Below the pieces are notes generated by a model. It was given only the letters and a program-made list of their open reading frames with translations, ran no database searches and was not told where the DNA came from. Source: DATGFB01 sp032160545 (GTDB lineage: Bacteria; Actinomycetota; Actinomycetes; Mycobacteriales; Jatrophihabitantaceae). From it: 17,174 nt of DNA. The translations under genes were made by a program, and so were the position numbers. Shown here one piece after another: positions 1-8,743 of the stretch (positions are counted from its first letter, which is position 1; each line of letters opens with the position of its first letter). The stretch covers positions 1-17,174 of the forward strand of contig JAVHVN010000054.1 in NCBI GenBank assembly GCA_032160545.1, in the 5' to 3' direction.

Positions 1-2049
<2,049 letters not shown>

Positions 2050-2056
2050 TCCCGGC

Positions 2057-2698
2057 ATGACCGAGATCCGCCCGCCCGCGACGCCGACGATCGCGGGTCA
2101 AGCACCGACGATCGCGGGGCAAGCACAGGCGCCCATCGACATGGCTCGTGCCGAGGCCGCCGTGCGCGAGTTGCTGATCGCCGTGGGCGAGGACCCCGAC
2201 CGAGAGGGCCTGCGCGCGACCCCGGGCCGCGTTGCGCGCTCGTATGCCGAGATCTTCGCGGGGTTGTTCGTCAACCCCGACGAGGTACTCGAGACGACGT
2301 TCGACGAGCACCACGACGAACTCGTCCTGGTGAAGGACATCCCGATCTACTCCACCTGCGAGCACCACCTCGTGCCCTGGCACGGAACGGCCGCCGTGGG
2401 CTACATCCCGAACGAGAGCGGGCGCATCACCGGCCTGTCGAAGCTGGCACGCGTGGTCGACCTGTACGCCCGCCGGCCGCAGGTGCAGGAGCGGCTCACC
2501 TCGCAGGTCGCCGACGCCGTCATGCGCCGGCTCGAGCCTCAGGGCGTCATCGTCGTGATCGAGGCCGAGCACCTCTGCATGGCGATGCGTGGCGTGCGCA
2601 AGCCCGGCTCGAGGACCATGACCTCGGCAGTGCGCGGCATCTTCCAGTCCGACCAGCGCACGCGGGCCGAGGCCCTCTCGCTCGTTCTGGGTCGCTGA
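2057..2698 (+). CDS. folE: GTP cyclohydrolase I
   Basis: Converts GTP to 7,8-dihydroneopterin triphosphate, the first step of tetrahydrofolate synthesis in the cytosol. The 213-residue product has the zinc ligands of the family: Cys101 and His104 in STCEHHLVPWHG, and Cys174 in EHLCMAMRGVRKPG. The conserved LRxTPxRVA segment is at about 52-60. ATG at 2057 is chosen because the longer frame to 1886 runs inside ftsH and adds non-homologous Arg-rich sequence. The N-terminal extension contains PTIAGQA twice (residues 9-22) from a 21-base tandem duplication. The stop shares its A with the ATG of folP (TGATG), so translation is probably coupled. It is the first gene of a folE-folP-folB-folK block. 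Confidence 0.96.
   Translation: MTEIRPPATPTIAGQAPTIAGQAQAPIDMARAEAAVRELLIAVGEDPDREGLRATPGRVARSYAEIFAGLFVNPDEVLETTFDEHHDELVLVKDIPIYSTCEHHLVPWHGTAAVGYIPNESGRITGLSKLARVVDLYARRPQVQERLTSQVADAVMRRLEPQGVIVVIEAEHLCMAMRGVRKPGSRTMTSAVRGIFQSDQRTRAEALSLVLGR
2084..2125 (+). repeat. 21-bp tandem duplication in the folE N-terminus
   Basis: Two 21-base units, 2084-2104 and 2105-2125, each encode PTIAGQA. They differ at one base (T in the first, G in the second), a synonymous change. The repeat lies in the poorly conserved N-terminal arm, outside the catalytic fold. Confidence 0.9.
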
Positions 2699-3555
2699 TG
2701 CCCGGCCGGGGGCTGCCGGTGCGCTCGGACCGCATCGTCGTGATGGGTGTCCTGAACGTCACCCCGGACTCGTTCAGCGACGGCGGGCGGTACACCTCAC
2801 TCGACGACGCGGTGGCGCACGCGGTCACGATGCGCGCCGAGGGCGCCGACCTCATCGACGTCGGCGGCGAGTCGACGCGTCCCGGGGCGCGACGCGTACC
2901 GGCCGACGAGGAGCTGCGGCGGGTGCTCCCCGTCATCGAATGCCTGGTGCACGCCGGCCTCCCGGTCAGCGTCGATACCTACCGCGCCCGCGTGGCCGAC
3001 GCCGCGCTCGAGGCGGGCGCCTCGGTCGTGAACGACGTGTCGGGCGGCCTCGGCGATCCGGACATGGCTGCGGTCGTCCGATCAGCGCAGTGCCCCTGGA
3101 TCCTCATGCACTGGCGCGGCCACAGCGCGTCCATGCAGCAACTCGCGACATACGTCGACGTCGTCGGCGAGGTCCGCGCCGAACTCGCGGCTCGGGTCGA
3201 CGCGGCGGTCGCCTCGGGAGTGGACGCCGAGTGTCTCGCGATCGATCCGGGCCTCGGTTTCGCCAAGACCGCAGCGCACAACTGGACGCTGCTCGCCCAC
3301 CTGCGCGAGTTCGTCGAATCGGGCGTCCCCGTGCTCATCGGCTCCTCGCGCAAGTCGTTCCTGGGCTCGCTGCTCGCCGCGCCGGACGGCACGCCGCGCC
3401 CGGTACACGATCGCGAGGACGCGACCACCGCGCTGACCGCCTACTCGGCGGCAGCCGGGGTCTGGGGCGTGCGCGTGCACGAGGTGCGTCCGTCGGTCGA
3501 CGCGGCGCTGACCATCGATGCCATCGCAGCGGCGGCCGGGCCGGGTCACGGATGA
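2698..3555 (+). CDS. folP: Dihydropteroate synthase
   Basis: Condenses 6-hydroxymethyl-dihydropterin pyrophosphate with p-aminobenzoate to give dihydropteroate; the family is the sulfonamide target. The 285-residue TIM-barrel protein carries all the signatures: GVLNVTPDSFSDGG (17-30), DVGGESTRPGA (54-64), SVDTYRA (91-97), NDVSGG (112-117), DPGLGFAKT (183-191) and GSSRKSFLG (215-223). Its length is normal for actinobacterial FolP1. ATG at 2698 overlaps the folE stop by one base, and its own stop overlaps folB by 4 bases (ATGA). This places it in a translationally coupled chain. The LNVTPDSFSDGG and RPGA loops are intact, so it should be an active FolP1-type enzyme rather than the divergent FolP2. 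Confidence 0.97.
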   Translation: MPGRGLPVRSDRIVVMGVLNVTPDSFSDGGRYTSLDDAVAHAVTMRAEGADLIDVGGESTRPGARRVPADEELRRVLPVIECLVHAGLPVSVDTYRARVADAALEAGASVVNDVSGGLGDPDMAAVVRSAQCPWILMHWRGHSASMQQLATYVDVVGEVRAELAARVDAAVASGVDAECLAIDPGLGFAKTAAHNWTLLAHLREFVESGVPVLIGSSRKSFLGSLLAAPDGTPRPVHDREDATTALTAYSAAAGVWGVRVHEVRPSVDAALTIDAIAAAAGPGHG

Positions 3556-3914
3556 GCGACGAGATCATGCTGACCGGCCTGCGCGTGCGTGGGTTCCACG
3601 GCGTGTTCGAGCACGAGCGCCGCGAGGGCCAGGACTTCGTGGTCGACGTCGAGCTGCGGGTCGACACCCGCGCGGCGGCCGCCTCCGACGACCTCGCCGA
3701 CACGATCGACTACGGCACGCTCGCCCAGCGGCTCGCGGAGGTCGTCGCCGGTGAACCGGTCGACCTGCTCGAAACCCTCGCCGGGCGGCTGGCCGACGCC
3801 TGCCTCGCTGACGGACGGGTGGACGTCGCGGTGGTGACCGTGCACAAGCCGCAGGCGCCGATCCCGCTGCAGTTCGACGATGTCGCGGTGCGCGTACTGC
3901 GGACCCGTCGATGA
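3552..3914 (+). CDS. folB: Dihydroneopterin aldolase
   Basis: Splits 7,8-dihydroneopterin into 6-hydroxymethyl-dihydropterin and glycolaldehyde, supplying the substrate of FolK. The product has 120 residues, the usual size. Aligned by eye to the S. aureus enzyme, the catalytic or binding residues are present: Glu22 in HERREGQDF, Tyr54 in TIDYGTL and Lys99 in TVHKPQAPI. The RGFHGVFEHE start segment is typical. ATG at 3552 overlaps the folP stop (ATGA). Its stop lies 19 bases before the folK GTG. Confidence 0.96.
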   Translation: MSDEIMLTGLRVRGFHGVFEHERREGQDFVVDVELRVDTRAAAASDDLADTIDYGTLAQRLAEVVAGEPVDLLETLAGRLADACLADGRVDVAVVTVHKPQAPIPLQFDDVAVRVLRTRR

Positions 3915-3923
3915 CGCCGGGCT

Positions 3924-3927
3924 GGAG
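3924..3927 (+). promoter_or_regulatory. Shine-Dalgarno GGAG deciding the folK start
   Basis: GGAG sits 6 bases before GTG 3934. This supports the short FolK beginning MSQAVLSIGANLGD over an upstream ATG at 3880, which would overlap folB by 35 bases and add 18 non-conserved residues. Confidence 0.7.
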
Positions 3928-3933
3928 TACGGA

Positions 3934-4425
3934 GTGAGCCAGGCCGTGCTGTCCATCGGGGCGAACCTGGGTGACCGGGAGGCGTCGCTGCAGGCCGCCG
4001 TCGACGCGTTCCGCGACTGGCTGGTTGCCGTGTCGCCGGTGTACGAGACCGCACCGTGGGGCCCGGTGCCCCAGGACGACTATCTCAACGCGGTGCTGGT
4101 GGCCCGCGACATCGATGCCGGTCCGCGCGACTGGCTGCGGCGGGCCCAGGCGGCGGAGCAGGCAGCTGGTCGCACGCGCGACGTCCGATGGGGCCCGCGC
4201 ACCCTGGACGTCGACGTCATCGTCGTCGATGACGCGGTCAGCGCCGACCCCGACCTCACCCTGCCGCATCCGCGCGCGGCCGAGCGGGCGTTCGTCCTGG
4301 TGCCCTGGCGCGCCGTGCAGCCATCGGCGCGGCTGGGGGGCGTCCCGGTCGAGGAACTGGTCGCGGCGCTCCCGGCAGACGAGGTGGCGGGCGTGCGGCC
4401 CCGTCCGGACCTGCGGGTGGCCTAG
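3934..4425 (+). CDS. folK: 2-amino-4-hydroxy-6-hydroxymethyldihydropteridine diphosphokinase (HPPK)
   Basis: Transfers pyrophosphate from ATP to 6-hydroxymethyl-dihydropterin, making the FolP substrate. With GTG at 3934 the protein has 163 residues and begins SQAVLSIGANLGDR, the canonical HPPK N-terminus. The signature RWGPRTLDVDVI (85-96) holds the two Asp residues that bind Mg-ATP. The segments SPVYETAPWGPVPQDDYLNA (34-53) and LPHPRAAERAFVLVPW (110-125) are also typical. The stop TAG abuts the GTG of the next gene with no gap, so the DUF3180 gene is probably co-translated. Confidence 0.96.
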   Translation: MSQAVLSIGANLGDREASLQAAVDAFRDWLVAVSPVYETAPWGPVPQDDYLNAVLVARDIDAGPRDWLRRAQAAEQAAGRTRDVRWGPRTLDVDVIVVDDAVSADPDLTLPHPRAAERAFVLVPWRAVQPSARLGGVPVEELVAALPADEVAGVRPRPDLRVA

Positions 4426-4893
4426 GTGAACCGCACCCGACTGGTCGACCTCGTGATCACGTTCGTCATCGTCGGCGTGACGATCTACGCACTGCTGCGC
4501 TTCTCCTACGGCTCGATCCCGCCGTTGGGCCTGATCGTCCCCGCGCCGCTCGCCGCGCTCGGGGTCGCCGAACTGATCGCCGCACGGCGGGTTCGCGCGG
4601 CGGTCCGGCACCTGCCGAACGCCCGGATGATGCCGGCGATCGTGATAGCCCGGTGCGTCGCCCTCGGCAAGGCCTCGTCGATCGTCGGTGCGGTCGTCGC
4701 GGGGGCGGCCGGGGCGCTGCTCCTGCGCGTGCTGCCGGACGCCGGCCAGGTCACTGCAGCGGCCAACGATGCCCTCGTCGCGGCTCTGCTGTTCGGGGCG
4801 GCGGTTCTGCTCGTGGTTGCCGGGCTGGCCCTGGAACGGGCCGGGATCGACCCGAACCGGCACAACGGTCAGGACGAGCGCGGACGGCCGTAG
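4426..4893 (+). CDS. DUF3180-type small integral membrane protein
   Basis: A 155-residue membrane protein with four hydrophobic helices at about residues 9-25, 31-51, 82-102 and 114-138. The cytoplasmic-looking loop between helices 2 and 3 is basic (ARRVRAAVRHLPNAR). Size, four-helix layout and position directly after folK match the DUF3180 family (Rv3605c in M. tuberculosis), found almost only in actinobacteria; its function is unknown. The segment RMMPAIVIARCVALGKASS (66-84) is the most family-like part. GTG at 4426 follows the folK stop immediately. Its constant position beside folate genes suggests co-expression, but no catalytic motif supports a folate role. Confidence 0.85.
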   Translation: MNRTRLVDLVITFVIVGVTIYALLRFSYGSIPPLGLIVPAPLAALGVAELIAARRVRAAVRHLPNARMMPAIVIARCVALGKASSIVGAVVAGAAGALLLRVLPDAGQVTAAANDALVAALLFGAAVLLVVAGLALERAGIDPNRHNGQDERGRP

Positions 4894-4909
4894 CACACCG
4901 TTTCCGCGA

Positions 4910-4928
4910 TCACGCACGGCGGGCGTGA
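4910..4928 (+). other. Short inverted repeat downstream of the folate block
   Basis: TCACGC (4910-4915) and GCGTGA (4923-4928) form a 6-base perfect dyad with a 7-base loop, 16 bases after the DUF3180 stop. It could end folate-operon transcripts or bind a regulator of the next gene. There is no T-tract and the stem is short, so chance is possible. Confidence 0.25.
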
Positions 4929-4955
4929 GGTTGCGCCGCATTCGATCGACGTGAC

Positions 4956-4961
4956 TAAGCT
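4956..4961 (+). promoter_or_regulatory. Candidate leaderless -10 element before the DUF6779 gene
   Basis: TAAGCT fits the mycobacterial TAnnnT -10 pattern and ends 6 bases before ATG 4968. No Shine-Dalgarno sequence is present. TTGCGC at 4931-4936 could act as a -35, but the 19-base spacing is long. The 74-base gap after DUF3180 is the largest in the left part, which fits a separate promoter. Confidence 0.45.
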
Positions 4962-4967
4962 GACCCA

Positions 4968-6143
4968 ATGCCACGGCTGCCCGGCGGCTCCTTGGGCCGC
5001 GCCCGACTGGGAGTCGTGCTGCGCACCAGCGGCATGGTCCTCGGCGGCCTGCTCGGTGCCGCCGCCATCTGGCTGATCGTGACGACCGACTCGACGAAGA
5101 ACGTCAAACTGGGCGTCCTGCTGGGGCTCTGGGGCATCGTGGTCGCCGGCTTCGCGGCGGCCGGCTCCCGGCGGCACGAGGCGAGTGAGGCCGGCGGCGA
5201 GCTGGTGGTGCGGTCGTTGACTGGGCTCGACCGGCTGAGCGACGCGGCTGCGGTGCGCGAGTACGAGCAGCGTCTGCACGCCATGCTGGGGCACCAGATC
5301 GAGCAGACCCTCGGTGCCGAACTCGCCAGCCTGCGCAACGAGGTCGCGTCGATGCGCAGCGAACTCGTCGAGAAGGTCGGCGGCCAGCTGCGCCTCGAGC
5401 GCATAGAGACGACCCGCCTCTTCGGCTCGGACATCGAGGCCCTGCAGCACGAGATCCAACAGTTGAAGATCAACCGGGCCGCCGCCGCGCCGAGCACCGT
5501 TGTGCAGGCAGTGACGGGCCGCATCGACCGGCTGCCCCCGCAGCGTGCCGCGACCACCCGCCCGGCGCCCCCGGCCTTCGAGGTCGAGTCGCCCGCTGAC
5601 CTCGCGCCATCGCCGGGCATCGAGGCGGTGGCCCGGCCTGAGCCGCCGCAGCCGGTGGTTGTGGCTCCTGAGCCGCCGCAGCCTGCGCCCCAGCTGCCCG
5701 TGCCGCCGCAGCCCGCGCCCCCGCAGCCCGCGCCCCAGCTGCCCGTGCCGCAGCCCGCGGCTGCCTCAGCGAGCTCGGCTGCGGGAACGCCGGCCAGCAG
5801 CCGCTGGGTGGCTCCCGCGACGGTGAGCCTGCCGAGCACCCGGCCCGCCGCCGAAGCGACCCCCGACGCGCGGGCTGCTGCGGCGTCGCCGCCGGCCGCT
5901 CGTCCGAGCCCGGCTACACCCGATCCGTTCGCCGAGCTGCCGCGCCTCAAGCCGTTCACCGAGTTCGACCTCGACCCCGTCGACGTCGGCGGCACCGGTG
6001 CGCTGCCGGAGATCCCCGCCCAGTCCCCGGACCCGGCCGAGCGCAACGACAGCGAGTCAGGCGGCGGCCGGCGGCGGCGCGACTCCGACGAGGGGCACGA
6101 CATTCTGAGCCAGATATTGCAACGCGAGGGTCAGCACCGCTGA
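4968..6143 (+). CDS. DUF6779-type membrane protein with coiled coil and Pro/Ala-rich tail
   Basis: A 391-residue protein of unknown function. Two N-terminal membrane helices (about 22-39 and 46-65) are separated by a short loop, DSTKNVK. A heptad-like region (about 95-170, EYEQRLHAMLGHQIEQTLG onwards) should form a coiled coil. A low-complexity Pro/Ala/Gln region (about 190-340) follows, and then a conserved-looking end, GHDILSQILQREGQHR. Layout and position after DUF3180 match Rv3604c, an Ala/Arg/Pro-rich membrane protein of mycobacteria. With both termini cytoplasmic, the coiled coil and tail would reach into the cytosol, which suggests a scaffold or anchor; that is inference. Its stop lies 14 bases from the stop of the convergent TetR gene, within a stem-loop. 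Confidence 0.85.
   Translation: MPRLPGGSLGRARLGVVLRTSGMVLGGLLGAAAIWLIVTTDSTKNVKLGVLLGLWGIVVAGFAAAGSRRHEASEAGGELVVRSLTGLDRLSDAAAVREYEQRLHAMLGHQIEQTLGAELASLRNEVASMRSELVEKVGGQLRLERIETTRLFGSDIEALQHEIQQLKINRAAAAPSTVVQAVTGRIDRLPPQRAATTRPAPPAFEVESPADLAPSPGIEAVARPEPPQPVVVAPEPPQPAPQLPVPPQPAPPQPAPQLPVPQPAAASASSAAGTPASSRWVAPATVSLPSTRPAAEATPDARAAAASPPAARPSPATPDPFAELPRLKPFTEFDLDPVDVGGTGALPEIPAQSPDPAERNDSESGGGRRRRDSDEGHDILSQILQREGQHR
5676..5750 (+). repeat. Pro-rich decapeptide repeat in the DUF6779 protein
   Basis: PQPAPQLPVP is encoded at 5676-5705 and again at 5721-5750 (residues 237-246 and 252-261), with PQPAP between. PEPPQP also occurs twice just upstream. This is internal duplication in the flexible linker, with nearly identical codons, and should vary in length between strains. 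Confidence 0.8.
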
Positions 6144-6163
6144 CCGTACGGGCCGGGTCAGCG
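6138..6163. terminator. Bidirectional stem-loop between convergent genes
   Basis: CGCTGACC (6138-6145) and GGTCAGCG (6156-6163) form a perfect 8-base stem with a 10-base loop. It contains the DUF6779 stop codon in one arm and part of the TetR stop codon in the other. There is no T-tract on either strand, as is common for GC-rich actinobacterial terminators. Its position between two converging transcripts supports a terminator role. Confidence 0.55.
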
Positions 6164-6778
6164 CTCCTGCGCCGTCCCGACCGTCGTGTCGAGCATGCGC
6201 GCCCACTGCGCGGCGATCCGTCGGCGGCGGCGGCTGTCGTCCGTCAGCAGGTTCGCAAGCCCCAACCCGCGGGCGAGGTCCAGCGTCGCCTGGACCGTCT
6301 CGCGCATACCCGGCTGACGCTCGTCCACGCCGAGCAACTCGACGACGATGCCGTGGATCTCGCGGCCGAGGCGCGCCTCGAGGGGCACGATCTGGTCGCG
6401 CAGTTGCGGTTCGGCCGCGGCGGCCACCCACAGCGCGAGTGCGGCCCGGAACAGCGGCCCGGTGAAGAAGCCGAACACCAGCTGGACGACCTCGGCAGTT
6501 CCGGCCTGCGTGCCCCCGGGTAGCCGGTCCCGCTCGTGCCGCAGTTGCTCGGCACGCACCTGGCTGACGTGCTCGAGCGCCGCGGTGAACAGCGCTTCGC
6601 GGGTCGGGAAGTGATGCTGCGCAGCGCCTCGGGAGACGCCCGCCCGTTCGGCCACGACGGCGACGGTGCTCGCCTGGAATCCGAGTTCGGCGAGCGCCCC
6701 GATCGCCGCTTCGAGCAGCCGGGCGCGAGTGGCACGGCTGCGGCCCTGCTGCGGTTCTCGGACCGGTGCGGCGGTCAC
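6158..6778 (-). CDS. TetR-family transcriptional regulator
   Basis: A 206-residue DNA-binding repressor. The helix-turn-helix lies at about 38-57 (STVAVVAERAGVSRGAAQHHF), within a typical TetR N-terminus (RARLLEAAIGALAELGF). The C-terminal part (70-200) is helical and variable, as expected for ligand binding and dimerisation. GTG at 6778 is chosen because a GGAG lies 7 bases upstream and the hydratase stop is only 4 bases away; the frame further upstream is Arg-rich shadow. As the last gene of the acyl-CoA operon it is probably an autoregulated local repressor responding to an acyl-CoA pathway intermediate. The dyad at 16064-16087 is the best candidate operator. The ligand is not predictable. 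Confidence 0.92.
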   Translation of the reverse strand: MTAAPVREPQQGRSRATRARLLEAAIGALAELGFQASTVAVVAERAGVSRGAAQHHFPTREALFTAALEHVSQVRAEQLRHERDRLPGGTQAGTAEVVQLVFGFFTGPLFRAALALWVAAAAEPQLRDQIVPLEARLGREIHGIVVELLGVDERQPGMRETVQATLDLARGLGLANLLTDDSRRRRRIAAQWARMLDTTVGTAQER

Positions 6779-6782
6779 CGGA

Positions 6783-7544
6783 TCACTCCGCGGCCTGCCA
6801 GGCCGGTGGCCGCCGCTGCAGGAAGGCGAGCATCCCCTCGCGGGCCTGGTCCGACGCGAACAGCCGCGCCGAGAGCGCCTGCACCTCGTCGGCACGAGCG
6901 GCGAAGTCGGCCCGCATCGCGGCGGTGGTGAGTGGCTTGGTCTCGGCGAGCCCCTGCGGGGAACAGCGGCGCAGCGCGTCGAGCATCGGCGCGAGCGCGG
7001 CGTCGACGTTCTCGGCAGCCGCGGTGACGAGACCGGCGGTCGCGGCGGCCGGCGCGTCGAACGTCTCGCCGGTCAGGTAATAGCGAGCGGCCGCCCGCTC
7101 GGTCATCCGTCCGAGCGTGGTGAGCGAGATGATCGCCGGTGCCAGCCCGAGGCGTACTTCGGTGAACGCGAACGACGAGTCCGGCCCGGCGAGCGCGATG
7201 TCGCAGGCGCCGACGAGACCGAGGCCGCCGGCGCGGACGTGGCCGTCGACCCGTGCGATCACCGGCTTGGGCAGCTCGACGACCGTCCGCAGCAGCGCGA
7301 CCATGCGGCGAGTGCCCTCGGCCGGGCCACCCTCGGCGGACTGTTCCCTCAGATCGGCTCCCGCGCAGAACGTCGTCCCGGTGTGCGTCAGGACGAGGGC
7401 CCGGACCGCCGGGTCGTCCCCGGCGGTCGAGAGGTGGGCGGTCAGCTCGCCGACGAGCGCGGCCGAGAGCGCGTTGCGGTTCTCGGGCGAGTCGAGCGTG
7501 ATCGTGGCGATGGCACGGTCGACGGCGTACTGGACGACGGACAC
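6783..7544 (-). CDS. Enoyl-CoA hydratase/isomerase (crotonase) family, LiuC/AtuE/EchA7-like
   Basis: Crotonase-fold enzyme of 253 residues, expected to hydrate a 2-enoyl-CoA such as a 3-methylglutaconyl-CoA-like product of the neighbouring carboxylase. The oxyanion-hole segments are CAGADL (60-65) and GHVRAGGLGL (101-110). By eye alignment to rat enoyl-CoA hydratase, Glu164 is kept (Glu129, FTEVRLGL) but Glu144 is replaced by Gly109. The same substitution pattern is what I recall for bacterial methylglutaconyl-CoA hydratases (LiuC), which also share ERAARRYFLT, here ERAAARYYLT (149-158). GTG at 7544 has a strong AGGAGG 5 bases upstream. Order relative to the dehydrogenase and carboxylase matches echA7 in mycobacteria. 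Family is certain; substrate is inferred. Confidence 0.9.
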   Translation of the reverse strand: MSVVQYAVDRAIATITLDSPENRNALSAALVGELTAHLSTAGDDPAVRALVLTHTGTTFCAGADLREQSAEGGPAEGTRRMVALLRTVVELPKPVIARVDGHVRAGGLGLVGACDIALAGPDSSFAFTEVRLGLAPAIISLTTLGRMTERAAARYYLTGETFDAPAAATAGLVTAAAENVDAALAPMLDALRRCSPQGLAETKPLTTAAMRADFAARADEVQALSARLFASDQAREGMLAFLQRRPPAWQAAE

Positions 7545-7549
7545 GACGG

Positions 7550-7555
7550 CCTCCT
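7550..7555 (-). promoter_or_regulatory. Strong Shine-Dalgarno AGGAGG for the crotonase gene
   Basis: AGGAGG on the minus strand lies 5 bases before GTG 7544 and fixes that start. It abuts the 16-base tandem repeats that fill the gap after the preceding dehydrogenase gene. Confidence 0.75.
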
Positions 7556-7556
7556 G

Positions 7557-7604
7557 GTAGGACCTCGGCCTAGTAGGACTTCGGCCTAGTAGGACTTCGG
7601 CAGG
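7557..7604 (-). repeat. 16-bp tandem repeat, about 2.8 copies, at the dehydrogenase/hydratase junction
   Basis: Units 7557-7572, 7573-7588 and 7589-7604. The first two match at 15 of 16 bases; the third shares its first 13 bases with the middle unit. The unit closest to the dehydrogenase encodes its last codons (PKSY). The stop codon TAG of that gene recurs 16 bases further on, so the 3' end of the gene has been copied into the intergenic gap. Confidence 0.9.
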
Positions 7605-8743
7605 CCGAGACTGAACTGCGCGACGAAGTTGAGGATCATCTCGCGGCTCACCGGCGCCACGCGACCGACGCGCGCCGAGGCGAGCAGCGCACCAAGGCCG
7701 TACTCGCTCGCGAAGCCGTTGCCGCCGAGGGTCTGCACCGCCTGGTCGACCGCCCGCACGGCGGCCTCGGCGGCCGCGTACTTGGCCATGTTCGCCGCCT
7801 CGCCGGCGCCCATGTCGTCGCCGGCGTCGTAGAGCGTCGCCGCCTTCTGCATCATCAGTTTGGCCTGCTCGAGCTCGATCTTGACCTGGGCGAGGGGATG
7901 CGCGAGCCCTTGGTGCGAGCCGATCGGAGCACCCCAGACCGTGCGCTGCTTCGCGTAGGCAACCGCCTTGTCGAGCGCGTAGCGGCCGGTGCCGACCGAC
8001 AGCGATGCGGCCATGATCCGTTCGGGATTGAGCCCCGCGAACAGCTGCGCTAGCGCGGCGTCCTCCTCGCCGATCAGCGCGTCGGCCGGCAGCCGCACGT
8101 CGTCGAGGAAGAGCAGGAACTGCTTGTCCGTCATGGCGATGTCCATGTCGATCGCGCGGTACTCGAAGCCCGGAGTGTCGGTCGGCACCGCGAAGAGCAC
8201 CGGCTTGAGGCGGCCGGTGCGGGCGTCCTCGGTGCGGCTGACGATGAGGACGGCCTCGGCGCGGTCCACGCCGCTGACGTAGATCTTGCGGCCGTTGAGG
8301 ATCCATCCGTCGCCGTCGCGGCGTGCCGTCGTGGTGATGTTGTGCGAGTTGCTCCCGGCGTCGGGCTCGGTGATCCCGAACGCCATGATCGTCGATCCGT
8401 CGGCGATGCCGGGCAGCCAGCGCTGCTTCTGCTCGTCGGTGCCGAACCGGCTGATGACCGTGCCGCAGATCGCGGGGGAGACCACCAGCATCAGCTGGCT
8501 GCACCCGCCGGCCGACAGTTCCTCGAGGACGAGCGCGAGTTCGTACATGCCGGCGCCGCCGCCACCGTACTGCTCGGCGAGGTTCACGCCGATCAGGCCG
8601 AGCTTGCCGGCCTCGGCCCACAGCTCGTCGGTGTGCTCGCCGGACTTCAGCTTGCCGCGGGTGTACTCGTAGCCGTACCTGGCTGCGAGGTCACGCACCG
8701 CGCTGCGCAGCGCTACCTGCTCCTCGGTCTCGGTGAAGTTCAC
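7586..8743 (-). CDS. Acyl-CoA dehydrogenase (FadE12-like)
   Basis: FAD-dependent alpha,beta-dehydrogenation of an acyl-CoA, with electrons passed to ETF. The 385-residue product has the three-domain layout: helical N-terminus (EQVALRSAVRDLAARY), the FAD-binding signature ITEPDAGSNSHN (124-135), and a helical C-terminus with GGNGFASEYGLG (340-351). At the usual catalytic Glu position (YEGT of MCAD) it reads VAPVSREM, without Glu. Instead Glu241 in GLNPERIM aligns with Glu254 of isovaleryl-CoA dehydrogenase (GLDLERLV). This points to branched substrates. GTG at 8743 overlaps the stop of the biotin subunit gene by 4 bases (GTGA) and follows a GGAGGAG by 5 bases. Position corresponds to fadE12 in mycobacteria. 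Substrate is unproven. Confidence 0.92.
   Translation of the reverse strand: MNFTETEEQVALRSAVRDLAARYGYEYTRGKLKSGEHTDELWAEAGKLGLIGVNLAEQYGGGGAGMYELALVLEELSAGGCSQLMLVVSPAICGTVISRFGTDEQKQRWLPGIADGSTIMAFGITEPDAGSNSHNITTTARRDGDGWILNGRKIYVSGVDRAEAVLIVSRTEDARTGRLKPVLFAVPTDTPGFEYRAIDMDIAMTDKQFLLFLDDVRLPADALIGEEDAALAQLFAGLNPERIMAASLSVGTGRYALDKAVAYAKQRTVWGAPIGSHQGLAHPLAQVKIELEQAKLMMQKAATLYDAGDDMGAGEAANMAKYAAAEAAVRAVDQAVQTLGGNGFASEYGLGALLASARVGRVAPVSREMILNFVAQFSLGLPKSY

Noticed and set aside
3880..3933. Longer FolK start at ATG 3880
   Set aside because: It adds 18 residues unlike any HPPK and overlaps folB, while GTG 3934 has a GGAG and gives the canonical N-terminus.
3565..4974. 469-codon minus-strand frame across folB, folK and DUF3180
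   Set aside because: Three recognised genes lie on the opposite strand; the frame is rich in Arg/His/Asp/Gln and lacks any domain.
6779..6895. N-terminal extension of the TetR protein to ATG 6895
   Set aside because: It would overlap the hydratase gene by over 100 bases with low-complexity basic sequence; GTG 6778 has a ribosome site and gives a normal TetR start.
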